This document shows, piece after piece, positions 1 through 8,946 of a DNA stretch of 64,000 bases. Under the pieces are notes generated by a model. That model did no database searches, was not told the origin of the DNA, and saw only the letters and a program-made list of their open reading frames with translations. Source of the stretch: Solirubrobacterales bacterium (GTDB lineage Bacteria; Actinomycetota; Thermoleophilia; Solirubrobacterales; 70-9); contig JAMLGI010000002.1 of NCBI GenBank assembly GCA_023958085.1, forward strand, positions 141,528 through 205,527, written 5' to 3'. How positions within the stretch are numbered: position 1 is the first letter of the stretch; the number at the start of each line of letters is the position of its first letter. The translations under genes and the position numbers were made by a program.

Positions 1-1
1 G

Positions 2-703
2 CTGCTCGCAAGCGACGCCGGCCCCGAAGCGCCACCGACCCCGCCGGAAGACACCGGGGAGCTTCCCGGCCCCACCGGTGCGCCGGCCGCGGTCGCGATC
101 GCCCCCCGGCGGATCAACCGGGGGGTGGCGGTCGCCGCCACCGTCATGGTCGTAACCCAGGTGGCGATGGTCGGGATCATGACCATGACCCCGGTCCACA
201 TGCGCGATCACGGCCATCACCTCGGTGCAGTTGGCCTGGTGATCGGGATTCACATCGGTTTCATGTACCTGCCATCCCTGATCACCGGGGCGATGGTCGA
301 CCGGATCGGCCGCTACCCGATGGCGGCGGCTTCCGGCGTCACCCTGTTTCTGGCCGGGCTGGTCGCCGCACTCGCCTCACCCGACTCGCTCTTCATCCTG
401 ATCGTCGCCCTCTCCCTGCTCGGCCTCGGCTGGAACTTCGGCCTGATTTCCGGCACGGCGATCATGGTCGATTCGACCACCCCGGAAAACCGGGCCGCCA
501 CCCAGGGCACGGTCGACGTGCTGATCAACCTCGGCGGAGCGGCGGGCGGGGCGATGTCCGGTCTGGTCATGGCCGGTGCCGGCTACGCGACTCTCTCCCT
601 GGCCGGTGGCCTGCTCTCCCTGCTACTGCTTGGCGTTCTCTGGCGCCACGCCAGCCCCACCCAACCAGGGATCGTCGCTCCCGCCGGTGAGGATTCCGCC
701 TGA
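2..703 (+). CDS. MFS transporter, C-terminal part (5' end outside window)
   Basis: The reading frame is open from the first bases and has no start inside the window, so this is the C-terminal part of a longer protein. After a Pro/Ala-rich, probably cytoplasmic linker (about residues 1-40) come six hydrophobic helices. Between the third and fourth lies a DRIGRYP loop, the classic MFS inter-helix motif. The general role is secondary transport across the cytoplasmic membrane; the substrate cannot be read from this half. An internal GTG at 125 could be mistaken for a start, but frame and hydrophobicity continue upstream. Confidence 0.8.
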   Translation: MLASDAGPEAPPTPPEDTGELPGPTGAPAAVAIAPRRINRGVAVAATVMVVTQVAMVGIMTMTPVHMRDHGHHLGAVGLVIGIHIGFMYLPSLITGAMVDRIGRYPMAAASGVTLFLAGLVAALASPDSLFILIVALSLLGLGWNFGLISGTAIMVDSTTPENRAATQGTVDVLINLGGAAGGAMSGLVMAGAGYATLSLAGGLLSLLLLGVLWRHASPTQPGIVAPAGEDSA

Positions 704-836
704 GCCGCTTGCTTTCCACCGATCCATCTGGTTGACTCCACGGTCTGGGTCCATCCGCCACGCAGCGGAGATGACCCCCCGATAACCACCCGGTCGACCG
801 CATGACCGACCGCCACAACTTCCAGGGAGGGTAACC

Positions 837-1382
837 ATGAGGGGTAGAGCACACGAAGTCCCGACCGGGCGAGGCAGGTCTTTCGCCCTGGCCACCGCCG
901 GCGTTCTGGCAACCCTTGTACTGGCCGGTCAGATCTGGTCGTCTCCGTCCGCTGCGTCATCCAGCCCGGAGAGCCCAGGCGCCCGGATTGCCACGGCACC
1001 GGAAGACGCCTCGATCAGCGGCCGCTGGATCCCGCGCGTTACGTTCAAACCCGGACCGATCTGGGTTGGCACCAAGACGAAGTCAACCTCGGTGATGTTC
1101 TGGCTCACTTCCAGGAAGCGCTACTCATGGAAATCAACCCGGCAGATGAAGGCCATCGAACGCCACTACCGGCCCCGCCGCATGACCCTGCGGTTCAAGG
1201 GTCGCACCCATCGGCTGCATGTCATCGTCGGCTCGGATTTCTCACTCGGCTATCAGGTATACAACGTGTTCAAGGGCCCTAATCGACCCAAGTGCAAGAG
1301 TCTCACTCGCCCGAACGGAACGCTGAAGTACCGAAGCAAGGCGGGGCGGTTCAAGATGAAGGTACGAGTTCGCTGCCACTGA
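837..1382 (+). CDS. hypothetical secreted basic protein
   Basis: A GGAGGG ribosome-binding site lies seven bases before the ATG, a convincing start. The 181-residue product begins with a basic stretch and a hydrophobic helix (about residues 14-35) that reads as a Sec signal peptide with an Ala-rich exit region. The mature part is rich in Arg, Lys, Tyr and Trp and has two late cysteines that could form a disulfide. I do not recognise a family. It stands alone between the MFS gene and a convergent oxidoreductase gene. Confidence 0.6.
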   Translation: MRGRAHEVPTGRGRSFALATAGVLATLVLAGQIWSSPSAASSSPESPGARIATAPEDASISGRWIPRVTFKPGPIWVGTKTKSTSVMFWLTSRKRYSWKSTRQMKAIERHYRPRRMTLRFKGRTHRLHVIVGSDFSLGYQVYNVFKGPNRPKCKSLTRPNGTLKYRSKAGRFKMKVRVRCH

Positions 1383-1441
1383 ACCCCGTTGCCCCGATTC
1401 GCCTTCACGGTCCTGGACGCCGGTCGAGGGCCAATCCAGGC

Positions 1442-2488
1442 TCAGACCGGATCGCCGGTTACCGGACCCTCGGTGTTCGGTTTCCAGCCGAGGGCCGGGG
1501 CGACGTGAGTGGCGAAGTTCTCGAGGATCTGAAGGTTGGCCTCCACCCCGAGCTGTGACGGGATCGTGAGCATCAGGGTGTCGGCGGCCTCGATCGCCCG
1601 GTCCTGTTTCAGCTCCTCGACCAGCCGATCGGGCTCGTCGGCGTAGGTGCGCCCGAAGGTTGAGCGGAAGTCGTCGATCATCCCGATCTGGTCCCTTCCC
1701 GGCCCCATGCCGAACATCAGCCGGTCGCGATCGCTGACCACCGGAAAGATGCTGCGTGAAACCGATACCCGGGGGCTGCCGGTATGTCCGGCCTCCCGAT
1801 ACGCGGCCCGGAACCGATCGATCTGATCCCGCTGCAGATCGGCGAACGGATCTCCGGTGGCCTCGGTCAGCAGGGTCGAGCTCATCATGTTGAGCCCCAT
1901 GCGGCCGACGTTTTCGGCGCTGTCACGGGAGCCGGCTCCCCACCAGATGTGGTCGATCAGCTCGGCCGAGTGTGGCTCCACGGCCAGTTTCACCCCGGGG
2001 CCGAACTGGGCCGGATCGGCCGGAGCCAGGGGCTCGCCGCGAATGGCCTTCAGAAAGAGGTCGAACTTCTCCCGGGCGACATCGGCACCGCGGGGATCGG
2101 TGCTCCCCGTGTAGCCGAAGGCCTCCCAGCCGCGGTCCGCCGGCTCGGGGCTGCCACGGGAGATCCCGAGCGCGACCCGTCCGTCCGCGATCAGGTCGAG
2201 GGCCGCCGCCTCTTCGGCCAGGTAGAGCGGGTTCTCGTAGCGCATGTCGATCACCCCGGTGCCGACCTCGATCCGCTCGGTGCGGGCCGCGATCGCCGTC
2301 AGGAGCGGCATCGGGGAGGCCGACTGACGGGCGAAGTGATGCACCCGGAAGTAGGCACCATTCACCCCAAGCCGATCCGCGCCCTCGGCGATCCCGATCG
2401 CGTCCTTCAGCATCCCGCGGCCGTCCGGACCGGGCCCGGAGCCACCGCCACCGTAGTGGCCGAAGCTGAGGAATCCGAAAGCTCTCAT
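1442..2488 (-). CDS. LLM-class flavin-dependent oxidoreductase (luciferase-like)
   Basis: The 348-residue protein has the bacterial luciferase-like TIM-barrel pattern: an N-terminal strand with FGFLSFGHY, the helix-strand IGIAEGADRLGVNGAYFRVHHF, a region around ERIEVGTGVIDMRYENPLYLAEEAAALDLIADGRV, and a GISRGSPEP phosphate-loop-like segment. Family members are usually FMN- or F420-dependent monooxygenases or reductases of small molecules; which cofactor is used cannot be told. Its start overlaps the stop of the upstream DUF6174-like gene by four bases, so the two are probably co-transcribed. Confidence 0.85.
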   Translation of the reverse strand: MRAFGFLSFGHYGGGGSGPGPDGRGMLKDAIGIAEGADRLGVNGAYFRVHHFARQSASPMPLLTAIAARTERIEVGTGVIDMRYENPLYLAEEAAALDLIADGRVALGISRGSPEPADRGWEAFGYTGSTDPRGADVAREKFDLFLKAIRGEPLAPADPAQFGPGVKLAVEPHSAELIDHIWWGAGSRDSAENVGRMGLNMMSSTLLTEATGDPFADLQRDQIDRFRAAYREAGHTGSPRVSVSRSIFPVVSDRDRLMFGMGPGRDQIGMIDDFRSTFGRTYADEPDRLVEELKQDRAIEAADTLMLTIPSQLGVEANLQILENFATHVAPALGWKPNTEGPVTGDPV

Positions 2489-2967
2489 CGAAGACGCCTG
2501 AAACCGCTGATGCCGTAGCCGATCTCGTCGTCAGCGGCCAGCTTGATGTGGTCCACCCAGACTGACTTCACGAAGCCGAACCGGGGGTGGTAGTTCACCC
2601 TGAGTTCCGGCACGCCTGCCTTGATCGCCAGGTGAACCTGCTGGAACATTCCGGCAACGGTCCTAGGGCCAGACCAACCGCGAACCGAGGTCCGGACCAC
2701 CCTGCCCCGCCGGACCGTCACCTCCACCTCGTTCGGCGACGGGCAGAAACAGGATCGGGTCACCCTGAGCCGGTAGTTCAGGACCGGAGCCTTCAGCCAC
2801 TTCGCCCGGGCCGCCCTGAACGCCCGGGTCGCGGCGCCGTCGGTGATCGACGGGTCCGGTGTCTCGGGCGGGAAGTCGGGTGGCGGCGAGGCAAATGCCG
2901 TGCCGACGGAGAGCAATCCGAAGATCAGGACGGCAGCCACAAGCGAAAGCGGTCTCTTCACATCCAT
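2485..2967 (-). CDS. secreted DUF6174-like protein
   Basis: I chose the ATG at 2967 (MDVKRPLS) because it places a short basic N-terminus directly before a hydrophobic signal segment ending in a TAFAS-like cleavage site; an upstream start would only add 11 residues. The mature region has W..APVLNYRLRVTRSCFCP followed by VEVTVRRGRVV, a pattern I associate with DUF6174 proteins (secreted, unknown function). The paired cysteines CFC are the most obvious conserved feature. It overlaps the downstream luciferase-like gene by an ATGA junction. The role is unknown. Confidence 0.65.
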   Translation of the reverse strand: MDVKRPLSLVAAVLIFGLLSVGTAFASPPPDFPPETPDPSITDGAATRAFRAARAKWLKAPVLNYRLRVTRSCFCPSPNEVEVTVRRGRVVRTSVRGWSGPRTVAGMFQQVHLAIKAGVPELRVNYHPRFGFVKSVWVDHIKLAADDEIGYGISGFRRLR

Positions 2968-2996
2968 ATTTCTACTACGAAAGTGACCAGGTCTCG

Positions 2997-3677
2997 TCAC
3001 GAGACGGAACCGAACAGGGTGAGATCCGGTTCGCGCTCTCCCCGCAGCACCGCAAGGTCAACCTCGACGCATCTGATCCCCCGTCCCTCGGCCAGGGTCA
3101 CCGCCTGGGGTTTGATCGTCTGGGCCGCCAGCACCCCGCGACAGCCGGCCATCACCGGCTCCAGCCGGATCCGCTCCAGGTAGCGGGTGATCTGCTCGAC
3201 CGCATCGATCGTCCCTACCCGCTTGATCTCGACCGCGACCCAGGCCCCGTCCTCGTCCTTCAGCATCAGGTCGACCGGGCCGATGTCGGTCGCCCACTCG
3301 CGGGCCACCAGACTGAGCCCCGGTCCGCACCAGTGAGGCTGTTCGGCGAGCAGCTCCTGAAGGTGGGCCTCCACCCCGTCCCGTTCAAGCGCCGCCGCTT
3401 CACCCATGTCGTGACTCACGTCCGAGATCACCTCGCTGATCCTGATCTCGACCCGGTCCTCGGTCGCACCCGCCCGCTTGGTCACCACGATCAACCCCTC
3501 CTGCTCGACGATTGTGGTCGGCGGGGTCATCCAGTTTTGCGGCTTGTAGCCGCCGGTGTCGGCGTGGATCAGCACCGACCCGTCGGATTTGATCATCACC
3601 AGACGCAGGGCTTCCGGCAGGAAGGTCTCCAGCCGCCCGGTGTAGCGGGCCTCGCAGCGGGCAACGATCAGACGCAC
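2997..3677 (-). CDS. nucS: endonuclease NucS (mismatch-specific)
   Basis: At 226 residues this matches actinobacterial/archaeal NucS (EndoMS). The N-terminal half (from MRLIVARCEARYTGRL) is the DNA-binding/dimer domain. The C-terminal half is a RecB-like nuclease with IGPVDLMLKDEDGAWVAVEIKR, giving the Asp and Glu-x-Lys metal-binding residues, then QITRYLERI. The extreme C-terminus DLTLFGS resembles a beta-clamp-binding peptide, as described for NucS. In actinobacteria lacking MutS/MutL, NucS cleaves both strands at mismatches and starts non-canonical mismatch repair. It is transcribed separately from the neighbouring secreted-protein genes. Confidence 0.93.
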   Translation of the reverse strand: MRLIVARCEARYTGRLETFLPEALRLVMIKSDGSVLIHADTGGYKPQNWMTPPTTIVEQEGLIVVTKRAGATEDRVEIRISEVISDVSHDMGEAAALERDGVEAHLQELLAEQPHWCGPGLSLVAREWATDIGPVDLMLKDEDGAWVAVEIKRVGTIDAVEQITRYLERIRLEPVMAGCRGVLAAQTIKPQAVTLAEGRGIRCVEVDLAVLRGEREPDLTLFGSVS

Positions 3678-3737
3678 AACGGGAAGGGTAGGCGGAACCG
3701 GACCGGCGTGACGAGACCCCGGGTGGATCGCCCGGGA

Positions 3738-6458
3738 TCAGGAACCCCGGGCGGTCCCGACCGTGTCCCCGAGGCTCACCGATCGCCCGCCGATCCGGTG
3801 CTGGCGAACGATCACCCGGATCCGCTTCAACCGGCCCTGGGCGAGCAGCCGGCGAAGCCTCGGCGTGTCCGGGGCCAGATCGACGGTCCGGAAGGTGTCC
3901 GGGACCTGCTGGAAGGTGGTCCGGCCAACCGTCCGGCCGTTCAGCCTGAGCAGGACTCGGGTCTGGCAGTGCCCATTCACCGGGCAGACGACCCTCAGCC
4001 GGATCTTTCCACCCCTTCTGACGGCCGAATCTGCGCTCCGGCGCCCCGCCTCACGCAGGGAGATCCGGTTCGGCGGAGAGAGCCGGAACTTCCTGGTCCC
4101 GACCCGCCCCGGCACGCCGTCGGCATTCAGCGCCTGGACGTTCGCTACGGCCCAACTGCCGCCGGGATGGGAGGGAATTCTGATCGAGTGCCTTTTCGGA
4201 CTGACCACCCGCCGATAGGCGCTCAGGCGCCTGCCGTTTCTGACCACGGCAACCTCGGCGAGGTACCCGCGGGCGCCCGGGACCGCCTGCCATCTTGCGA
4301 CGGCCGTGTAGTTGTTCCGCCAGGCATGGACGACCCGGGGGGCGCGAAGCTTCGACGGTCGCCGTACGACGTAGCGATCCTCGACCGTCACCTCGCGCGG
4401 AGTGCCGCCGTGGACCACATAGGCCCGAAGCCGACGGTTACCGTAAGCCCCGCCCTTGGCAGCGGTGAATCGGTAGCGGCCCCGAACCCGGTCGGTGACC
4501 AGGATCGGCTTCTCGGAGCCGTCCTGCATCACCTCGGTGAAGGAGAGCTTGGTGTGAGGGTTGCCCCTCGAGTTCCAGGTCAGAGTGCGGCTGAGCCCCC
4601 GGCCGACGATCCGGGCCCGGACCTTCTCCGGCCGCAGTGCCTTGCCGGTTTTCACGCCCATGATCGGCGCGGAATCCGCGTACGGGGTGATTGTCCACCG
4701 GCCGTTTGCGAGCGAACCGGCGGCCACGTGGGTGACCCGGTTTCTGCGATCGACCACGATCATGTATCGCTTGGTCCGGACCACGTCCCTGCCTTTCGGC
4801 ACGGTGAAGTTGCGTCCGTCCGGGGCGGTGAGCCTGAACCGGGGTGCTCCCCCCTTGCCACGGGCGCTCAGCACCACCTCACGCGGGCCGGTAGTGAGCT
4901 TCCGGGGTCTTTCGGCCGAGACCGCAGCCACCCCGGCCGATGCTGCGGCCGGAAACTTCTCCCGGTAGTGATCGAGTCCGCAGCTCACCCCGAACGTCTT
5001 GACTTCCTTTGCCCCGTACTCGTAGACCGCCCCGCCGTCGAACCAGGTGACCTTCCAGCAGGCACCGGCCGCCCGGTTGTTGATCAGGATGCGGCCGTCG
5101 AAGATGTCGAGACCGATCAGGCGCACCTTGCCGCGGCCCTCGAACTGGAACTTCTGTTTGGCCACCCAGCCGTCCACCTTGGTGCCGATGTAGAACGGAT
5201 CTTCCGGATTATTCGAGTAACTGGGGAAGCCGATCCCGATGTTGAACCCGAACTCGACCCCGGTCGCGGTGCGAATCTTCAGGTAGACGCTGCCGGCCGG
5301 CAGGCGGAACACTTTGAGTCCGCCGTCGAAGAAGAAGTAGAAGTCGTTCCGTTCCTTGCCGATCTTCAGCGACGAGTTGACCTCGAGCGGGACCAGCTTA
5401 CCCCAGGGGGAGGGCACCTTCGGGCCGAACTCGGCGGTCGCCGCGGCGCTCAGGTTGAGCAGCAGCTGGTCGTCCACCTTCTTGAAACCGAACCCGCCGC
5501 TCATCGCGCTGATCGTGCCCGCCGGCGGCGCCCCGATCGGGATCTCCAGCCCGGAGGCCCCGATAGCGGCCTTGGTCAGCACCGAGTCCTCGACCTCGAA
5601 CTCGAAACTGATCCCGCGGTCGCCCATGAACGGCAGGCTGAAGTCGGCCCCGCCGCCAAGTGACTTCTCGGAGGCCGAGTATTTCGCCTCGAGACCGTTG
5701 ATCGTGATCAGCTTGATCCCGTCGATCTTTTCCAGCTTCAGTTCGAAGCCGTCGACGTGGGCGCCCTCACCGACCTCGGTCGGGACCGCAACGGTGGCGG
5801 ACTGCGGTCGGCCCTTCAGGGTCATCCAGCCGGCCAGACGCAGACTCAGGTCCATCGAGCCCTTGCCCCCTTCGAGCAGACGGATCGGGGTTTCGATGTC
5901 CGGGGCCGGGGAAAAGCCGGCCAGGGCCTTGACCCAGGTCGCGTTGGAGAAGAAGCGCAGATCCTCGAGGGTGAGCGACCCGGTCTTCGGGGCGGTGAAG
6001 TTCAGCTTGAACGGCTCCCCGAGCCGGGTCGGTTCGGAGGTGAACTCCTTCGGCCCGAGCACCGCCAGCTGGACCGGCAGGGCGCCGCCGTCACGGTCCT
6101 GGTAGCGGATCGAGGAGTTGCCGGTATCAATCTTGATCCAACCCTGGTTGCGGGCGTCGCCGTCCGGCTTGCGGCCGTCGATCAGGAAGCCGTTCATGTC
6201 AACCGCCTGGATCCGCTTGTCGGTAGCGCCGTAGTACGGCTGCCGGTCCGGGTCGGCGGTGTAGACCTTCGCACCCTTGACGGTGTCCTCCTCGAAGCAG
6301 CCGACCAGCTTGACGATCCCGACCGTGATCGTCTTCGCGTTCGAGTTGTCCCGCGGACATTTCACGGCGGGGTCGGCGCCGGCCGCCGGTCCCGCGACCG
6401 CCACCATGCCGGCAAGGGCCGCCGTCAGGGCGATCAGGATCAGGGTCTTCTGTCTCAT
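3738..6458 (-). CDS. large secreted protein with FN3-like segment
   Basis: The frame is open further upstream, but the ATG at 6458 is preferred: GGAG lies about 13 bases before it and MRQKTLILIALTAALAGMVAV gives a clear signal peptide. The product is about 906 residues. Residues up to about 600 are glycine- and aspartate-rich beta-type sequence. The last third contains a fibronectin-III-like unit (ARVVHAWRNNYTAVARWQAVPGARGY onward) and basic C-terminal beta repeats (RIRVIVRQH). No catalytic motif was seen. It is divergent from the two-component pair that starts at 6693, so regulation of this gene by that pair is plausible but unproven. Family not recognised. Confidence 0.7.
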   Translation of the reverse strand: MRQKTLILIALTAALAGMVAVAGPAAGADPAVKCPRDNSNAKTITVGIVKLVGCFEEDTVKGAKVYTADPDRQPYYGATDKRIQAVDMNGFLIDGRKPDGDARNQGWIKIDTGNSSIRYQDRDGGALPVQLAVLGPKEFTSEPTRLGEPFKLNFTAPKTGSLTLEDLRFFSNATWVKALAGFSPAPDIETPIRLLEGGKGSMDLSLRLAGWMTLKGRPQSATVAVPTEVGEGAHVDGFELKLEKIDGIKLITINGLEAKYSASEKSLGGGADFSLPFMGDRGISFEFEVEDSVLTKAAIGASGLEIPIGAPPAGTISAMSGGFGFKKVDDQLLLNLSAAATAEFGPKVPSPWGKLVPLEVNSSLKIGKERNDFYFFFDGGLKVFRLPAGSVYLKIRTATGVEFGFNIGIGFPSYSNNPEDPFYIGTKVDGWVAKQKFQFEGRGKVRLIGLDIFDGRILINNRAAGACWKVTWFDGGAVYEYGAKEVKTFGVSCGLDHYREKFPAAASAGVAAVSAERPRKLTTGPREVVLSARGKGGAPRFRLTAPDGRNFTVPKGRDVVRTKRYMIVVDRRNRVTHVAAGSLANGRWTITPYADSAPIMGVKTGKALRPEKVRARIVGRGLSRTLTWNSRGNPHTKLSFTEVMQDGSEKPILVTDRVRGRYRFTAAKGGAYGNRRLRAYVVHGGTPREVTVEDRYVVRRPSKLRAPRVVHAWRNNYTAVARWQAVPGARGYLAEVAVVRNGRRLSAYRRVVSPKRHSIRIPSHPGGSWAVANVQALNADGVPGRVGTRKFRLSPPNRISLREAGRRSADSAVRRGGKIRLRVVCPVNGHCQTRVLLRLNGRTVGRTTFQQVPDTFRTVDLAPDTPRLRRLLAQGRLKRIRVIVRQHRIGGRSVSLGDTVGTARGS

Positions 6459-6692
6459 CTCGTCTGCTGCTCCATTTCCGTCTCCCCGGCGACACAGGTG
6501 AACTGTCCCGAGCATCATCCCCGACAGCTGTTTCAACTCCGTTACAGAGTCCGCGATTCGGTGAGTGAGGTACCCGCAGCCCGATGTTTCGTAACCCGGC
6601 TGAAACAGAAGCTCGGGAGCCTGCCTCGAAACCGCACGACCGAGAGGCCCTGCTTGCCCACCAGTGATAGCGATTTCGTGGAGGATGCCGCC

Positions 6693-7346
6693 ATGCGAAT
6701 CCTTGTGATCGAGGACGAGGAGAAGATGCTCCGGAACCTGGAACGGGGCCTCTCCCACGCCGGTTTCTCGGTTGACACGGCGGTCGACGGCCGCAGCGGC
6801 CTCGCCATGGCGGCGGTAAGCGAGTACGAGGTCATCGTGCTCGACCGCGATCTTCCGGGGGTCCACGGAGATGAGGTCTGCCGTCGCCTGAATCAGACCG
6901 GGAACGAGGCGAGGGTGATCATGTTGACCGCGGCCGCCACCCTCGACGACCTGACCGAAGGGCTGAACCTCGGCGCCGACGACTACCTGACCAAGCCTTT
7001 CCGCTTCCCCGAGCTGACCGCCCGGATCAGGGCGCTGGGTCGCCGTACCGGGCGGCCGTCACCGACCGTGCTGGAACGGTCCGGGGTCACGCTCGATCCG
7101 GCCCGCGGCCTGGCCACGCGAGGCGGAGCGGAACTGGAACTGACCCACCGGGAGATCATGGTGCTGGAGGTTCTGCTCACGGCCGAGGGCGGCGTCGTGT
7201 CCGCCGACCGGCTGCTGGAGGAGGTCTGGGGGGCGGATGCCGACCCGTTCGGATCCTCGGTCAGGGTGACGATGTCCCGACTTCGGCGCCGGCTTGGCGA
7301 TCCCCCGGTGATCGAGACCGTGGTCGGCCGCGGGTACCGGATCTGA
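6693..7346 (+). CDS. OmpR-family response regulator
   Basis: The ATG at 6693 follows a GTGGAGGA ribosome-binding site. The 217-residue protein has an N-terminal receiver domain with acidic pair E7/D8, phospho-acceptor D51 (VIVLDRDLPG), conserved Thr (MLTAAAT) and Lys (LTKPFR), then a C-terminal winged helix (LTHREIMVLEVLL ... SVRVTMSRLRRRLGDPPVIETVVGRGYRI) of OmpR/PhoB type. Its stop overlaps the start of the histidine kinase gene (TGATG), so the two form a cognate pair. The signal sensed is unknown. Confidence 0.95.
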   Translation: MRILVIEDEEKMLRNLERGLSHAGFSVDTAVDGRSGLAMAAVSEYEVIVLDRDLPGVHGDEVCRRLNQTGNEARVIMLTAAATLDDLTEGLNLGADDYLTKPFRFPELTARIRALGRRTGRPSPTVLERSGVTLDPARGLATRGGAELELTHREIMVLEVLLTAEGGVVSADRLLEEVWGADADPFGSSVRVTMSRLRRRLGDPPVIETVVGRGYRI

Positions 7347-8494
7347 TGAGAAACCCGACGATCAGGCTGAGGATCGCGCTTGCCTGCGCTGCTCTGGTCA
7401 CCGTCACCGGCATCCTCGTGCTGGTCGGAATGCTCTACCTGACCCAGAACACGATCGACCGTAACTCGCCGCAGGTCACCCTGAACACCCGCACCGACAG
7501 TCCGGCGGTGCTGCGGGCCCAGACCTTCGCCCTGTCGGTCCAGAACCAGAAGCTGGTCGAGGACACCGTCGACGAGGTCCGCACGATCGGGATCATCGGC
7601 CTGATCCTGCTGGCATCGGGATCACTGGTGGCGAGCTGGTTCATCGCGGGCAGGATGCTCCGCCCGGCCAGAAACCTGGCCGAGTCGGTCGAGCAGATCT
7701 CGGCGCTGAACCTCGATCGACGCCTTCGCAGCGAGGGTCCGGATGACGAACTGAAGGCGATCTCGGACGCTTTCGACCGGATGCTCGAACGACTCGACGA
7801 CGCCTTCGATCGTCAGCGCCGTTTCGTCGCCGACGCCTCGCATGAACTCAAGACGCCGTTCGCCACCATGCGGACCCAGATCGACGTGGCCCTCGACAAT
7901 CCGAATCTCTCCCGGGATGAACTCGGCGCAGTGCTGCAAGAGGTCCGGGAGGTGGTCGACCGGGGCGGAGAGCTGGTCGACGCGATGCTTGCCCTTTCGA
8001 GGGCGGAAACGGTGGTCGGGCGCATTCGGGTGGATCTGGCTGCGCTGGCCGGCGAGGTGATCACCTCCACCCCAGGAACCGGTTCGCTCGACCTTCGACT
8101 CGACCTGCGGGAGGCAGTGGTCGATGCCGACCCGGTGCTGCTCGATCGGCTGGTCTCGAATCTGGTCCGAAACGCGGTTGCCTACAACCGGTCGGGAGGT
8201 CTGCTCGAGGTGAAGACCGGCCCTCAGTGTGGAAGATCGGTCCTGACGGTGCGAAATGACGGTCCGCGGCTACCGGAAGAAGAGATGCCGCTGCTCTTCT
8301 CCCGCTTTCATCGCGGCAGGGCGGCTTCAGGGGATGGTTTCGGGCTAGGACTGCCGTTGACCGAGGTGATCGCCCGGGCTCATGACGGGACGATCACGGC
8401 GACGGCGCGGCCGGAAGGCGGGCTGACGATCCGGGCGGAGCTGCCGCTTGCCGGCCCGGACGTTCAGGGTGAGCCGCAGGGCCCGACCCCGTAG
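7346..8494 (+). CDS. sensor histidine kinase (HAMP-HisKA-HATPase)
   Basis: The 382-residue kinase has a first membrane helix (residues 10-32), a short extracytoplasmic region of about 45 residues, a second helix (about 80-100), a HAMP linker, a HisKA domain with the phospho-accepting His in DASHELKTP, and an ATPase domain with N box NLVRNAVAYN and a G-rich lid GDGFGLGLPL. The small sensory loop suggests sensing at the membrane rather than binding a large ligand. It is translationally coupled to the upstream response regulator. Its last 31 bases overlap the convergent lipoprotein gene. Confidence 0.95.
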   Translation: MRNPTIRLRIALACAALVTVTGILVLVGMLYLTQNTIDRNSPQVTLNTRTDSPAVLRAQTFALSVQNQKLVEDTVDEVRTIGIIGLILLASGSLVASWFIAGRMLRPARNLAESVEQISALNLDRRLRSEGPDDELKAISDAFDRMLERLDDAFDRQRRFVADASHELKTPFATMRTQIDVALDNPNLSRDELGAVLQEVREVVDRGGELVDAMLALSRAETVVGRIRVDLAALAGEVITSTPGTGSLDLRLDLREAVVDADPVLLDRLVSNLVRNAVAYNRSGGLLEVKTGPQCGRSVLTVRNDGPRLPEEEMPLLFSRFHRGRAASGDGFGLGLPLTEVIARAHDGTITATARPEGGLTIRAELPLAGPDVQGEPQGPTP

Positions 8495-8925
8495 GCGGTG
8501 AGATCACGGGTGACCCCGTCGAAGGGACCTTGGCTGGCCAGTGCCGGGTCGGCCTCGACCCGGTCGGTTGCCCGATCGAGCCGATTCAGCATCAGGTCGA
8601 TTTTCTGCCGATCGGCAGGCGGCGAGGCGAGCTCTCGCAGATCCCGGATCTGCTCGCGAAGGTTCGGCACCCAGACCTCGCGGGTGAACCGGATGCCGGT
8701 CTCATTGTCCGGTTTCCGGTCCGCTGGGAAGGCCTCCACCATCGCCTTCCTCAGCACCTCGTTCGCCTCGTTGCAGATGGCGTTGGCCTGCCGGATGAAC
8801 TCGGCCCGGGACAGGTCTGCCGTCCCGGGCCGTGAGTCGCCGGAACCACAACCGGCCAGCATCGGTGACAGCGGGAGCACCGCCGCAAGAAACAGGCCGG
8901 CCACGACCGACCGGGGACGCTTCAT
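8464..8925 (-). CDS. putative lipoprotein with IC-motif helix
   Basis: The start at 8925 (MKRPRSVV) gives a basic N-region, a hydrophobic stretch and a lipobox ending LAGC, so the mature protein should be lipid-anchored at a Cys near residue 26. The remainder is helical and contains SRAEFIRQANAICNEANEVL, a pattern seen in many uncharacterised actinobacterial lipoproteins. The two remaining cysteines (in the IC motif and near the C-terminus, GPCGSP) could pair. The gene is convergent with the histidine kinase and overlaps its 3' end by 31 bp. Function unknown. Confidence 0.75.
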   Translation of the reverse strand: MKRPRSVVAGLFLAAVLPLSPMLAGCGSGDSRPGTADLSRAEFIRQANAICNEANEVLRKAMVEAFPADRKPDNETGIRFTREVWVPNLREQIRDLRELASPPADRQKIDLMLNRLDRATDRVEADPALASQGPFDGVTRDLTAYGVGPCGSP

Positions 8926-8946
8926 CGGATCGGCGGCCAAAGGCAC

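Noticed and set aside
2859..5663. A 934-codon open frame on the + strand
   Set aside because: It is antisense to the NucS gene and the large secreted protein; its product is Arg/Pro/Asp-rich low-complexity typical of GC-rich shadow frames and has no domain.
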